From Gemmatimonadetes bacterium T265 (GTDB lineage Bacteria > Gemmatimonadota > Gemmatimonadetes > Gemmatimonadales > Gemmatimonadaceae), in contig BPUI01000003.1 in the NCBI GenBank assembly GCA_019973575.1, positions 124,001 to 188,000 on the forward strand: a DNA stretch of 64,000 nucleotides. The letters run 5' to 3'. Of the stretch, positions 25,157-34,556 are shown in pieces. Each line of letters opens with the position of its first letter. The first letter of the stretch is position 1. Under the pieces are notes generated by a model. That model ran no database searches and was not told where the DNA came from. It saw only the letters and a program-made list of their open reading frames with translations. The translations under genes were made by a program, and so were the position numbers.

Positions 25157-26071
25157 ATGTCCGGAACCGTCGTGCGCGCTCCTGCCCCGCCGCTGCGGAT
25201 CGCGGTGCTCGGCGCCGGGAAGATCGGCAGCACCTTCGCCTCGCAACTGGTCCGCGTCGGCGGCCACGAGGTCACCGTCATCGCGCGGCCGGGCTCCGTC
25301 CGACTGCGGCAGCTGGAACGCGACGGGGCGATCATCGATGGGAAGCGCGGGCGGGCCGCCGTCCGGGTGTCGAGCACGCTCGACGAAGCGACGCCGTACG
25401 ATCTGGTGCTCGTCACGCTCCTGGCCCACCAAACGGACGCGCTCCTGCCGGCTTTGCAGCGCAGCGCGGCCACGTGCATCCAGTTCATGTGCAACACCTT
25501 CCACCCGGAGCGCCTGCAGGACGCCATCGGCGTCGAGCGGTGCGCCTTCGGCATGCCGTTCGTGCAAGCCACCTTGGACGGCGAGGGCCGGCTCACGGCG
25601 ACCATCGGCGCCGCCGGTCAGCGGACGCTCCTGAGCCAGCAGCGCTGGGTCGACGTGTGCAACGCCGCCGGACTGCCCGCGGCGCTCGAGCGCGACATGC
25701 CGCTCTGGCTGCGGTGCCACGTGCCCCTGTGCGTGGCGTTCGAGAGCGTCGCGGTCGCCGGCGCGCGGCGCGGCGGCGGCGCCTCGTGGGGGGAGGCGCT
25801 GGTCCTGGCGCGCGGGGTCCGCGCGAGCTTCCGGCTGATCCGGGGGCTCGGGTATCGCGTCTATCCGCGCGCCAAGCGGCGCATCGCCGGCAGTCCGACG
25901 CCGGCGGTGGCGGCCCTGCTCTGGTCGATGTCACGGGTCCGGTCGTTCCGCGAGGTGCTGGCGACGGGAGAGGCCGAGTGCCGCGCGCTCGTGGCCGCCA
26001 TGGTCGCGGCGGCGCCGGTCGCGACACCGCCCGTCGTGGTGTCCGAGATCCAGGCGATGCAGCCGTCCTAA
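25157..26071 (+). CDS. ketopantoate reductase-like (ApbA/PanE family) oxidoreductase
   Basis: ATG 25157, with GTGAGG upstream, chosen over earlier starts inside the operator. 304 aa. NADP-binding motif LRIAVLGAGKIGSTFASQLVRVGGHEVTVIARPG at the N-terminus, then VLVTLLAHQTDALLPAL. The substrate domain is less conserved, so the actual substrate is probably not ketopantoate; regulation by a divergent TetR argues for an accessory catabolic or detoxifying role. Confidence 0.85.
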   Translation: MSGTVVRAPAPPLRIAVLGAGKIGSTFASQLVRVGGHEVTVIARPGSVRLRQLERDGAIIDGKRGRAAVRVSSTLDEATPYDLVLVTLLAHQTDALLPALQRSAATCIQFMCNTFHPERLQDAIGVERCAFGMPFVQATLDGEGRLTATIGAAGQRTLLSQQRWVDVCNAAGLPAALERDMPLWLRCHVPLCVAFESVAVAGARRGGGASWGEALVLARGVRASFRLIRGLGYRVYPRAKRRIAGSPTPAVAALLWSMSRVRSFREVLATGEAECRALVAAMVAAAPVATPPVVVSEIQAMQPS

Positions 26072-26490
26072 CAGGCGCGTCCTCACCGGGCCTGGGGGAG
26101 TCGGGGTGACGCCGGGCATGCCGCCGGAGGAGCGCGGGAAGGTCAGCGAGCGGGGGCATGGGGGCGGCGAGGTCCGGTCGGTGTAATCGGCGGGCGGCGA
26201 ACAGCGCGGGCGCACTGGTGGGCAGCGGCGGCCGAGCGGCCGACCGCCGAGCAGTTTCACGCGCCGGCGCGGCGCTCGGCCGGCACGGTGGTCACGAGCG
26301 CGCGCCTCGTGCTCATCGAGGCACGCGACGCCCATGCCGCCCACTCGCGCTCGGTGCTCGCCTCGAGCAGGACCCGCGCGGACGGGGACCCGCGCGGATG
26401 GGCGCGTGCACCAGCAGGTGGCGACGCGTTCCTCCCCTGGCGGCGAATGCGTGATCGAACGCCGAGCTCGCGAACCGTCCCGGCGCTCGG
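26072..26490. other. intergenic, no gene seen
   Basis: About 420 bp between convergent genes. The reductase stop is in TCCTAAC, a near copy of the recurring heptamer. No protein-like frame or clear terminator is recognised. Confidence 0.45.
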
Positions 26491-27072
26491 TCACGACGGC
26501 CGGTGCACCGCCGTGCCGACCGCGCCCAACCCGCGCAGGACGAGGGCGATTAGCCGGTCGGCTCGCGCTTTCCCATCGGCCGTCGGCGGAATGTGCCAGA
26601 GCACGCTCAGGAGCGTCAGGACGTCGTCCGCGTCCGCGCCAGCCCTGATGTCGCCGGCCGCTTCGCACGCCTCCAACAATCGGCGAACCGTGCCCACCAT
26701 CGGCCCGTAGGTGTCGTCGACGTCCTGCTTCGAGATCGCGGCGCGGAGCAGCGCGGCGACGCCGTGCTTCATCCGGCCAAACTCGGCCAGCCGGTCGCAC
26801 CACAGCCGGAAGGCCTGAACGGGCGGGTGCGCACGGAGCAACGCCGGCGCCAGGGCCACGATGGCGTCGATCTCCTGGCGATACACGCCCAGCACCAACG
26901 CCTCGCGACTCGGGAAGTGGCGGTAGAGCGTACCCTGCCCAACGCCGGCCGTCCTGCCGATGGCACTGAGGGACGCCGCCGGATCGGCGGCGAGCGCGAC
27001 GCGCGCCACCGCCAGAATGCGCGCCCGGTTCGCGCGTGCATCGGCGCGCCGCGTGTGCGCCCGCTCAGTCAT
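26491..27072 (-). CDS. TetR-family transcriptional regulator
   Basis: ATG 27072; 193 aa. N-terminal RADARANRARILAVARVALAADPAASLSAIGRTAGVGQGTLYRHFPSREALVLGVYRQEI is the HTH followed by the start of the ligand domain; the C-terminus holds YGPMVGTVRRLLEACEAAGDIRAGADADDVLTLLSVLW, typical of the AcrR/SlmA-like C-terminal domain. It diverges from the aldo/keto reductase gene across a palindrome and probably represses both. Confidence 0.9.
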   Translation of the reverse strand: MTERAHTRRADARANRARILAVARVALAADPAASLSAIGRTAGVGQGTLYRHFPSREALVLGVYRQEIDAIVALAPALLRAHPPVQAFRLWCDRLAEFGRMKHGVAALLRAAISKQDVDDTYGPMVGTVRRLLEACEAAGDIRAGADADDVLTLLSVLWHIPPTADGKARADRLIALVLRGLGAVGTAVHRPS

Positions 27073-27120
27073 CGGTCAGTCATCGGTCAGTGGTCGATCC
27101 CGCATCCGGCTTTGTATAAG

Positions 27121-27162
27121 CGGACAGTTGTCCGTTAGATCTATGTGGAGAGTTGTCCGTTT
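27121..27162. promoter_or_regulatory. TetR operator(s) upstream of the aldo/keto reductase
   Basis: CGGACAGTTGTCCG (27121-27134) is a perfect palindrome. AGTTGTCCGTT from this site recurs at 27151-27161, giving a direct repeat at 25-bp spacing. A TATAAG-like box sits immediately left. Position between divergent TetR and reductase genes supports operator function. Confidence 0.8.
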
Positions 27163-27182
27163 CTGGCTCGGCCGGGGGTCGC

Positions 27183-28229
27183 ATGCAATACACAAAGGGG
27201 CACTCAGGGCTCGACATTTCGCCCATTTGTATTGGCTGTATGGGCTTCGGGGACCCATCTCGGGGTTATCCCGCCTGGTCGCTTGGTGCGGATGAGAGCC
27301 GTGCGTTGATTCGGCGCGCCGTCGAGGTCGGCATCAACTTCTTCGACACCGCCGACATGTACTCGAACGGCAACAGCGAGGAGATCATCGGCCAAGCGCT
27401 GCAGGAGTTTACCCAGCGGGACGCCGTGGTCATCGCCACCAAGCTGTCCGCCGGCATGCGGAATGGCCCCAACGCGGTGGGCTTGTCGCGGAAGGCGATC
27501 CTGGCCGAGGTCGACCACAGCCTGCGGCGGCTCGGCACCGACTACATCGATCTCTACCAGATCCACCGCCGCGACCAGACCACGCCATGGGAAGAGACGC
27601 TGGAGGCGCTCCACGACGTCGTGAAGGCCGGGAAAGTCCGCTACCTCGGCGCCTCGTCGATGATGGCCTGGGAGTTCGCCACCGCGCTGCATCTGCAGCG
27701 GATGCACGGGTGGACGCGCTTCATCGCGATGCAGGACACGTACAACTTGCTCGCCCGCGAAGAAGAACGAGAGATGCTGCCCCTCTGCGCCGACGCCGGG
27801 GTGCAGACCCTGGTCTACAGTCCGCTCGCGCGGGGCCGCCTGGCACGGCCATGGGGGACGACGACCGCGCGGACCGAACAGGAGCCGGCCGGCGCCGCGC
27901 AGCACGACGCCACGGCGGACAGCGACTGGCAGATCGTCGAGGCGGTGCATGTCATCGCGACCGCACGCGGGGTCAGTCCGGCGGCCATCGCCCTCGCGTG
28001 GCTGCGCCGCCATCCGGTCGTCGCCGCGCCGATCGTCGGCGCGCTCAAGGCCACGCACATCGACGACGCGGTGGTCGCGCTCTCGATCACCCTGACTGAC
28101 GAGGACGCGAGGCGACTGGAAGCCCCGTATACGCCCCGTCGGGACGGCCAGGGGGTGTCCGATCCGGCCCTGCTGCACCGCGCGATGGAGGCCGTTACCG
28201 GATTCAGCGCATCCGTATTGGATCGTTGA
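27183..28229 (+). CDS. aldo/keto reductase
   Basis: ATG 27183; 348 aa. The (beta/alpha)8 barrel signature is complete: catalytic Asp and Tyr in INFFDTADMYSNGNSEEIIGQAL, Lys in VVIATKLSAG, His in YIDLYQIHRRDQTTPWEET, then VRYLGASSMMAWEF and NLLAREEEREMLPLC. The C-terminal NADP-binding region is SPAAIALAWLRRHPVVAAPIVGALKATHIDDAV. It reduces aldehydes or ketones with NADPH; the substrate is unknown. Divergent TetR control suggests an inducible detoxification enzyme. Confidence 0.93.
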   Translation: MQYTKGHSGLDISPICIGCMGFGDPSRGYPAWSLGADESRALIRRAVEVGINFFDTADMYSNGNSEEIIGQALQEFTQRDAVVIATKLSAGMRNGPNAVGLSRKAILAEVDHSLRRLGTDYIDLYQIHRRDQTTPWEETLEALHDVVKAGKVRYLGASSMMAWEFATALHLQRMHGWTRFIAMQDTYNLLAREEEREMLPLCADAGVQTLVYSPLARGRLARPWGTTTARTEQEPAGAAQHDATADSDWQIVEAVHVIATARGVSPAAIALAWLRRHPVVAAPIVGALKATHIDDAVVALSITLTDEDARRLEAPYTPRRDGQGVSDPALLHRAMEAVTGFSASVLDR

Positions 28230-28429
28230 CGCGGCGATGAGCGGTGCGTGCCCCGTGCAGGCACCGTGCAGGCGAAGGGGTCACGGCACCCCCGCGTGCG
28301 TCGCGCACCGCGACGCGCGACGCGACGCCCGCCATGTGAACGATGCGGCCTCACCCCTCGAGACGCAGCATGATCCCCGCGCCGCCTGCGGCGTCGCCTG
28401 GTGCGCGGCGGCGAAGACGTCGCGGGCGG

Positions 28430-29179
28430 ACGTGGTGCCTTGGCCCAGGTCTGCCCGCGCGGAAAGCCCATCGGCTCCAGCGTCGGCCCCCACGTCTCGC
28501 ACGGCAGCGCGTGGGCCGTGACCTCACGCCCGAGCACCGCGCCTAACGCCGCCGCCACGTCGTCGGGGCGCACCAGCGACCCGAGTTCGATCACGCGCGC
28601 GCCGGCCCACGCCGGGCCGGTCAGCAGCCGCGCCGCCTCCGCCCCGATGTCCTCGGTCGCCGTCATCGGGTGCGGCTCGCCGGTCCTCGCGTCGAACACC
28701 GGCCACGTGCCGCCCCGCGCCGTCTGCAAGCCGGAGACAAACTTCTCGTAGAATGATCCCGGCCGGATGAACGCGCGGGGGTACGGTAGGTCGTGCAGGG
28801 CCCGCTCCAGGAGCGCGAGCGGCGTGATCGCGCCGAGGCCACTCGTCCGCTCCGCGCCGTTGGACGAGAGTACCACGAGCCGTGGGAGCGGCGCCGACGC
28901 GAGCGCTTGGGCGTACGCCGCGATCAGCACCCGCGACTCCGCGAAGTCGCGCGACGGCGTGTACACCGGCGGCATGACGAAGGCGCCGTCGGCGCCCTTG
29001 AGCGCCCGGGTGATCGCATCGACGTCCCGCAAGTCGCCGTCGACCAACTCCACACCCCGGTCGGCCCAGTCGGCCGCCTTGACGCGATCCCGCACCAGCG
29101 CCCGCACGCGGTGGCCCGGCGCCAGCAGGTGCCGCGCCGCGCCGCCGACCCTGCCCGTGAGCCCCATGACGAGAAACAT
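28430..29179 (-). pseudogene. NmrA-like NAD(P)-binding protein with a lost 3' end
   Basis: ATG 29179 (MFLVMGLTGRVGGAARHLLAPGHRVRALVRD) gives the NmrA/atypical SDR Rossmann motif, then VELVDGDLRDVDAITRALKGADGAFVMPP, RLVVLSSNGAE, YPRAFIRPGSFYEKF and PDDVAAALGAVLGREVTAHALPCETWGPTLEPMGFP. After that the frame enters arginine-rich sequence and stays open antisense to the aldo/keto reductase as far as 27815, giving a nonsense tail of over 200 residues. The expected C-terminus is not found in any frame. A frameshift or deletion near 28430 is likely. Confidence 0.7.
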
Positions 29180-29271
29180 GCTGACCCTCTGCCTAGTGAG
29201 TTGACGACCACGCCCACCCACCGACTCGGGATTCGCGCGGGACGGGCGACGCGCGCGCGGCGGCGCCGGCG

Positions 29272-29303
29272 CGTTGTTCGTGTTGTTCGCGTTGTTCGCG
29301 TTG
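29272..29303. repeat. short 9-bp tandem repeat
   Basis: GTTGTTCG(C/T) occurs three times followed by a partial unit. It lies upstream of the NmrA-like gene. No function is apparent. Confidence 0.6.
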
Positions 29304-29510
29304 CGACCCACCTTACGGGTGCGTGTCGCCCGGTTGCAGTCGTGACATCATCGAGCGATTCCGCGACGGGCGCCGACCATCCCAGAACTCGCCGGTTTGT
29401 GCGAAGAGCTTGGTTCTGTTCGCCCGTAAGTCGTTAGTCGTTTCGAGACCACAAGCGAGACGCTCGCAAACGACCGCCCGGGCGTCGTCGCCGGCGCACC
29501 GTGCGGCCGG

Positions 29511-29897
29511 TCATGCGCGCCCGGCGGCCGTGAACGACGTCGCCGCGCGTGCGCGAAACAGGAGGAACGCGACGGCCCCGAAGATCACCACGTGGGCACC
29601 CAGTTCGGCCGGGCGCCCCGCGCTGACCACCACGTGCAGCGCCATCCAGCCCGCGAGCAGCCACCGCGCCCAGTTCCGACCGCGGCGCACGGAGTCGCCG
29701 CCGATCAGGGCTGCGACGCCGATCGCCAGCACCAGCACGTCGTCGCCGGCTAGACGGGGTGGTCGGGCCGACCCGAAGAGCGGGGCGACCCCGCGCCACA
29801 CGTCGAGGACGCCGAGCGCGACGAAGAGCAGGCCGACGGCGCGGACGGACGGGATCGGCGTCCGCAGGGTCGGGCCCCGGTTCGAGGTCGACCGCAT
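29511..29897 (-). CDS. small membrane protein, unknown function
   Basis: ATG 29897 overlaps the ankyrin gene stop by one base (TGATG), so the two are translationally coupled. 128 aa with about four hydrophobic segments (VGLLFVALGVLDVWRGVAPLF, VLVLAIGVAALIGG, WARWLLAGWMALHVVVS, LGAHVVIFGAVAFLLF). No family is recognised. Confidence 0.75.
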   Translation of the reverse strand: MRSTSNRGPTLRTPIPSVRAVGLLFVALGVLDVWRGVAPLFGSARPPRLAGDDVLVLAIGVAALIGGDSVRRGRNWARWLLAGWMALHVVVSAGRPAELGAHVVIFGAVAFLLFRARAATSFTAAGRA

Positions 29898-31513
29898 CAC
29901 GCCACCCCCGTGGCCCGGGCCCGCCGCCACGCGGCGAGCACCTCGACGACGCCTTCGGCCGGCTCGTCGCCCGGATCCCACTCCACCGGGGACCCGGCGT
30001 CCAACAGCACGCGCCCGACCTCGGCGTACGCTCCTGCGCGATCGCCGTGCGACCGCGACCCCTCGGCCGCCCACACGAGCGGCTGCCCGTCGAACTCCCG
30101 GTCGCGGACGTCCGGGGACGCGCCGCGCGCGAGCAGCAGCCGCACCGCGTCGGGCTGCCCGGCCATCGCCGCGCTGTGGAGCGCGGTCTTGCCGATCTCC
30201 GCGTCGGCGCGGTTCGGGTCGAAGCCGCACTCGAGCAGCAGCGCGAGCGCCGCGAGATCCCCCCGCTCGGCGGCGCGGTGGAGCGCGCCGTAGTGCTCGG
30301 CGGTGAACGCGTCGGGTAGCTCGTCGCGCAGCGCCGGGCGGCCGGCGAGCACCGCCCGCGCCGCCGCGCGGTCGCCGCGACCGCACGCCGCGACGAGCCG
30401 GTCCACCGGCGGGAGCTCGTCGGACGCGCCGCGTGCCCGCAGCCAGTCGGCGACGGGCTGGTTCCCGTGCAGGGCCGCCACCGCGTACGGGGTGCGGCCG
30501 TCGGCGCGCCGGCGCGAGACGTCCGCGCCGCGCGCCACCAGCAGCGCCGCCGTCGTCACGTCCCAGCGCCGGGCAACGACGTGCAGCGGGGTCTCGCCGT
30601 TGGCGGCGAACACGGGATCCGGGTCGGCGCCGTGTGCCAGCAGCCAGTGTAGGCCCTCGGGGGTCGTCGCCCACAGGAGGACGGCGTAGAGCGCGGCGGC
30701 GCCGTCGGTCGCCCACGGCTGGTTCGGGTCCGCCCCGTACGCGCGCAGGAGTTCGAGCGCGTCCAGGTCACCGCTGCCGGCCGCCAGCGGCAGCGTGACC
30801 CCGTCGTTCGGGTCCGCGCCCGCCTCGAGCAGCAGCTCGGCCAGCGGCAGCAGCGCGGTGACGCGGGTCGCGCCCCAGAGCACGGGCCGTCGCACCCCGT
30901 GGTGCGGCCAGGGGAAGCGGGCGTTCGGGTCGGCGCCGAGCGCGAGCAGGCGCCGCGCGATGGCCACGAGGCCGTCCGCGCGGGCGCCGGCCGTGCGCCC
31001 GCTCGCGGCCCGGCCGAGCGCCGTGTGGCAGACGTAGTGGAGCGGCTCCCACCCGCGCGGCCCGCCGGGCTCGCGGACGAGCGCGGGACGCCCGGCGAGG
31101 TGCACCGCAGCGGCGGCCGCGTCGCCCAGCACCAGCGCCGTGTGCAGGCTCGCGCCGGCGATGCGGGGGTACCGCGCCAGCAGGCGCTCGGCGCGCGCCG
31201 TCCGGCCGTCGGTGGCCGCCTCGATGAACGCGCGCACGGCCGCGTCGAAGCCGAGCGTCAGCTCCTCGACGCGCTCGCGCAGGGCGGTCCACGACGGGAA
31301 GCCGTGCTCGCGCGCGATCACCGACTGCGCGTCGTGGAGGGCGAGCGGGGCGCGGGCGAGGTCGTCGTCGCTGGCGCGCGCGAGCGCCGGGAGGATCCGG
31401 AAGCGCGTCAGCGCGACGGGGTCCGCGGCGCGCGCGGCGCGCAGCAGGTCCTTCGCCTGGCGCCGGAGCTGGTCGAGGTCCGGCGAGTCGGGCAGGGGGC
31501 GGGCGGGCGGCAT
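29897..31513 (-). CDS. ankyrin-repeat protein
   Basis: ATG 31513 follows GGAGG at good spacing; 538 aa. A short N-terminal region (LDQLRRQAKDLLRAARAADPVALTRFRIL, REHGFPSWTALRERVE) is common in bacterial ankyrin proteins. It is followed by about nine ankyrin units, for example EPLHYVCHTALG, LLALGADPNARFPW, LLLEAGADPNDGVTLPLA, ETPLHVVARRWDVTTAALLVARGADV, GRTPYAVAALHGN and KTALHSAAMAGQPDAVRLLLARGASPDV. No signal peptide is seen, so probably cytoplasmic and protein-binding. Coupled to a small membrane protein that may be its partner. Confidence 0.92.
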   Translation of the reverse strand: MPPARPLPDSPDLDQLRRQAKDLLRAARAADPVALTRFRILPALARASDDDLARAPLALHDAQSVIAREHGFPSWTALRERVEELTLGFDAAVRAFIEAATDGRTARAERLLARYPRIAGASLHTALVLGDAAAAAVHLAGRPALVREPGGPRGWEPLHYVCHTALGRAASGRTAGARADGLVAIARRLLALGADPNARFPWPHHGVRRPVLWGATRVTALLPLAELLLEAGADPNDGVTLPLAAGSGDLDALELLRAYGADPNQPWATDGAAALYAVLLWATTPEGLHWLLAHGADPDPVFAANGETPLHVVARRWDVTTAALLVARGADVSRRRADGRTPYAVAALHGNQPVADWLRARGASDELPPVDRLVAACGRGDRAAARAVLAGRPALRDELPDAFTAEHYGALHRAAERGDLAALALLLECGFDPNRADAEIGKTALHSAAMAGQPDAVRLLLARGASPDVRDREFDGQPLVWAAEGSRSHGDRAGAYAEVGRVLLDAGSPVEWDPGDEPAEGVVEVLAAWRRARATGVA

Positions 31514-31907
31514 GCGTCCTCCATGCGAGAGGCCGGCGGTCCGCAAGCTGGCCAGCACGGAGACGGGATGCCGTCACCAGAGGCGTCGCCGGGTGGACTC
31601 TGCCCTTCGCGCGGACCCGCGGGCGCCCCGAACGCCCGCCCTATCATGCGCCGCCGGGTGTCGCGCGTCAACCCGGCGGTGGGCGGTGTCTCCGCGCCGC
31701 CCGTACCACACGGCCCCCCGGACGGACGCGGATGCACCGCGCGTCGTCCATCACGCGGCGACGGCGGACGGGCGTCCCGGGTCGCGTCACGCGCGCACCG
31801 ATGCACCCGACCCCCGTCCGTCGCGAGACGGCTCGCGTGGGACGCCGCGCGATTGGCCCGACGGGCGACCCGGCCCTCGTGCCCACGTTCGGCACGCATG
31901 TCGGACG
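31514..31907. other. intergenic, no gene seen
   Basis: About 390 bp upstream of the ankyrin gene. No protein-like frame is recognised. The MITE-like element follows on the right. Confidence 0.45.
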
Positions 31908-32010
31908 CTGTTGGCGAAATCTGCGACCGCGACGTGAATGGGTGCCGAACGCCAGGTGCTCGAAAGCGGCCGCCCCCAGATTGGGCCGGTCGCGACTATT
32001 TCGCGAACAG
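31908..32010. mobile_element. MITE-like inverted-repeat element A
   Basis: CTGTTGGCGAAAT at 31908-31920 faces ATTTCGCGAACAG at 31998-32010, with further inner complementarity (GACCGCGAC against GGTCGCGAC). The 103-bp unit has no coding capacity. It shares the outer motif CTGTTGGCGAA with element B at 37088. No target duplication is evident. A structured regulatory RNA is an alternative. Confidence 0.5.
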
Positions 32011-32142
32011 AGTCGATGTCGGTTTCGAGACGCACGTGGACCGTCCGAAAAACGACCCCGGTCTCAACCGGTCGCTGCACCACCCTCTTGGTTGCGCCGT
32101 CCTCCGCTGGCGTTGCTTCGCCGCGCCCCCAACCCGGAGTCG

Positions 32143-32607
32143 TCAGCCCGTGGGCGTGCCGATCTGGTCGCGCTCCAACGCCGCGCGCAGCCGCGCGAGG
32201 ACCTGCGCGCCGGCCGATAGCTGCGAGTAGTCCAGCGCGCCCGCGATCAGCTCGGTTACGCGCTCGGTGAAGCTCCGCTCGGCGGCGTCGGTCAGGCGAG
32301 CGCCGTCGTCGGTCAGCACCAGCCGGGACGACCGGCGGTCGGCTGGGTTCGGACGCCGGGCGACCCACCCCTGCCGCTCCAAGCGATCGACCCCCTTGCT
32401 TGTCGCCCCGATCCCGACGGCAAACTCGGAGGCGAGGTCGGCCACCCGAGCGCCCGGGTGCTCGCGCAGGTAGCGCAGGAACTCGAACTGCGAGGTGACG
32501 ATCCCGTGCCGCTCGCGCAGCCGGTCGTTGAGCGCGTTGTACAGGCGCGTCTCGCAGCGGACGAGGTCGGCGAACACAACCCTGGGATCCGGCACCGGGG
32601 CAGTCAA
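32143..32607 (-). CDS. MarR-family transcriptional regulator
   Basis: Start uncertain: TTG 32607 is used, GTG 32595 is an alternative; neither has a clear ribosome binding site. About 154 aa. Features: LVRCETRLYNALNDRLRERHGIVTSQFEFLRYL, HTH RVADLASEFAVGIGATSKGVDRLERQGWVAR and wing RPNPADRRSSRLVLTDDG. It is divergent from an esterase gene across the palindrome TATGCCGTGGCATA, which it probably binds. Confidence 0.85.
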   Translation of the reverse strand: MTAPVPDPRVVFADLVRCETRLYNALNDRLRERHGIVTSQFEFLRYLREHPGARVADLASEFAVGIGATSKGVDRLERQGWVARRPNPADRRSSRLVLTDDGARLTDAAERSFTERVTELIAGALDYSQLSAGAQVLARLRAALERDQIGTPTG

Positions 32608-32620
32608 GTGGCGCGAAGTG

Positions 32621-32634
32621 TATGCCGTGGCATA
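32621..32634. promoter_or_regulatory. MarR operator
   Basis: TATGCCGTGGCATA has perfect 6-bp arms around GT and overlaps the short space between the divergent MarR and esterase genes. A TATACT-like -10 (32633-32638) for the esterase adjoins it. Confidence 0.75.
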
Positions 32635-32657
32635 TACTGTCGAGTCATGCACACGCA

Positions 32658-33638
32658 ATGTATGAGTCTCAACGCGCGGCGGGGGCGGCGGTGAGCCGGG
32701 AGCAGCGCGCGCGCATCGACGCGATGCTGCGCCGGCCGCGGCCTGAGGGTCCCCGGTCGGTCGAGGCGCTCCGGTCAGGGTTCGTCGCCATGATGGCCGC
32801 CATGCGGGTGCCGGACGGGATTCGGACCGCCGAGACGACGCTCGGGGCGCGGAGCGCCCTGCGGGTCGAGCCGGTCGGCCGGCCGCGGGCCGGGACGATC
32901 CTGTACTTCCACGGTGGGGGCTTCGTGTTCGGCTCGCCCGAAACCGCCCTGTCGCTGACCGGGAACTTGGTGGCCAGGACCGGCGTCCGGGCCCTCTCGG
33001 TGGACTACCGGCTCGCCCCCGAGCACCCGTTCCCGGCCGCGACCGACGACGCGTTCGCGGCCTACCGCGCGCTGCTCGACGGCGGCGCGGACCCGGCAGG
33101 TGTCGTGCTGGCCGGGGACTCCGCCGGCGGCGGCCTCGCGGTGACGACCTGCCTCTCGGCCCGCGCCGCCAGCCTGCCGATGCCCGCGGCGGTCGTGGCG
33201 TTCTCCCCCGGACTCGACATGACCCGGACGGGCGAGAGCATGGACACCAAGGCCGGCCTCGACCCATTCTTCACGCGCGAGGAGCTGCGGTACACGGGGG
33301 CGATGTACCTCGCGGGGCAGGACCCGCTCCAGGACCTGCTCAGCCCCGCGCTCCTCGCCGACCTGACCGGCTTTCCGCCGCTGCTACTCCAGGCGGGCAC
33401 CAACGAGGTGCTCCTCGACGACGCCACGCGTCTGGCCGCCCGCGCGCGCGCAGCCGGGGCGGACGTAATCCTGGACGTCACCGCCGACGTGCCGCACGTG
33501 TTCCAGGCGTTCGCCGGCGTGCTCGACGAGGCGGACCGAGCCCTCGACCGCGCGGCGCTCTTCATCACACAGCATGTGCGCGCCGCCGACGCGTCGCCGA
33601 GCACGTCGGTGACACGAGTCGCGGTGGGCCGCGGGTGA
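32658..33638 (+). CDS. alpha/beta hydrolase, hormone-sensitive-lipase family esterase
   Basis: ATG 32658 (MYESQRAAGAAVSREQRARIDAML); an upstream start would lie in the operator. 326 aa. Oxyanion-hole motif YFHGGGFVFGS, then VDYRLAPEHPFPAATDD, nucleophile elbow AGDSAGGGLA, acid region LLLQAGTNEVLLDD and catalytic His near DVPHVFQAF. These are all hallmarks of HSL/group IV esterases acting on short acyl esters. Control by a divergent MarR suggests induction by an aromatic or ester compound. Confidence 0.93.
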   Translation: MYESQRAAGAAVSREQRARIDAMLRRPRPEGPRSVEALRSGFVAMMAAMRVPDGIRTAETTLGARSALRVEPVGRPRAGTILYFHGGGFVFGSPETALSLTGNLVARTGVRALSVDYRLAPEHPFPAATDDAFAAYRALLDGGADPAGVVLAGDSAGGGLAVTTCLSARAASLPMPAAVVAFSPGLDMTRTGESMDTKAGLDPFFTREELRYTGAMYLAGQDPLQDLLSPALLADLTGFPPLLLQAGTNEVLLDDATRLAARARAAGADVILDVTADVPHVFQAFAGVLDEADRALDRAALFITQHVRAADASPSTSVTRVAVGRG

Positions 33639-34009
33639 CCCACCGGGGCGCCCGGGGCCCATCCGCGAATGACACCGCCCAGCGTTTGATCGCCGACGCC
33701 AAGGGCCGCCAGGGCGCTAGGCTGTCGACGTGGCAGCCGCCGCTTCGGGGCCCGCCGGTTCGGTGCGTCGCCTAACAAATCCTCGCGTGCGCGACGAGTG
33801 TACGCCCCCGCCGATGCCGCAGCGTCTTACCCCGCGGCGTCGCTGCCGAGTTTCGGGATTGGTCAGTCGATGCCTAACGGCGACTCAGAACTCGTCGGCG
33901 TCCTGGGATGACGCGGTGGGTGAGACGCCTGACTGTGGCTTGCACAAAGGACCCCCGTCTCTACTTCTGCCCTGCCCGCGTTTTCTGGGGAGACGTCACT
34001 GCGGACCGC
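33639..34009. other. intergenic with two GCCTAAC heptamers
   Basis: About 370 bp without a recognisable gene. GCCTAAC occurs at 33770 and 33872, 102 bp apart and in the same orientation. The flanks are unlike each other and do not form attC arms. Confidence 0.45.
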
Positions 34010-34420
34010 CTACGATTCGGCGCGCCCGTGTCGCGCAAGCATCGCAGCGCCCACGCGACGACGCCGTCGAACACCCGGGCCGGCGTCGACGTCGCGGCGG
34101 CGAGTGCCTCGACCGGGTGGAGGCCGGAGGCGACGAGCCGCTCCAGCGCGCGATGCAGACTCGCCCCGTGCGCAGTGCCCGGACCCAGGGCGCCGGTCCC
34201 CGGGAGGACCGACACCCCGCGGCGGCGACCGCGCCGACGGCGGCCTCGGCGCCCGCGGGTCGATACGCGCCCCAGGGCCTGGGCCTGGGCGAGCACGTCG
34301 AACCCGGCCCCCGCGGGCAGCGACCCGTCGCGAAATCTCAGGTCGGGGCACACCGCGTCGAGGCGTTGGACCGCCGACGCCGCGTCCGGGCGGAACGTAC
34401 CGGTGACACCGCGCGGCGGT
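34010..34420 (-). pseudogene. amidohydrolase remnant
   Basis: The minus strand reads VLPGTGALGPGTAHGASLHRALERLVASGLHPVEALAAATSTPARVFDGVVAWALR, very like the C-terminal part of metal-dependent amidohydrolases, where SLHRELELLVEAGL and EALRAAT..PAR occur before the last beta-strands. Upstream (RFRDGSLPAGAGFDVLAQA) lies a low-complexity arginine-rich bridge, and no complete enzyme is present in any frame. A decayed or internally deleted gene is inferred from family memory. Confidence 0.4.
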
Positions 34421-34556
34421 GGCGACGTACGGAGCGGCGTACGGGCCAGCGCACCGGGTGCGGCGGGAGCGCGGCGTGCGCCGGGCGGACCGACCGGCCG
34501 TCACCGCCCCTGCCCGAGTTCCGCCCGGTCCCCCGCTGTCCCGACGTGGAGCGACG

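Noticed and set aside
31908..32010. attC site
   Set aside because: The inverted-repeat ends (CTGTTGGCGAA) lack RYYYAAC/GTTRRRY cores and the L-box arms.
33770..33878. attC site bounded by two GCCTAAC words
   Set aside because: Both words point the same way, so they cannot be R'' and R' of one site, and no paired arms lie between.
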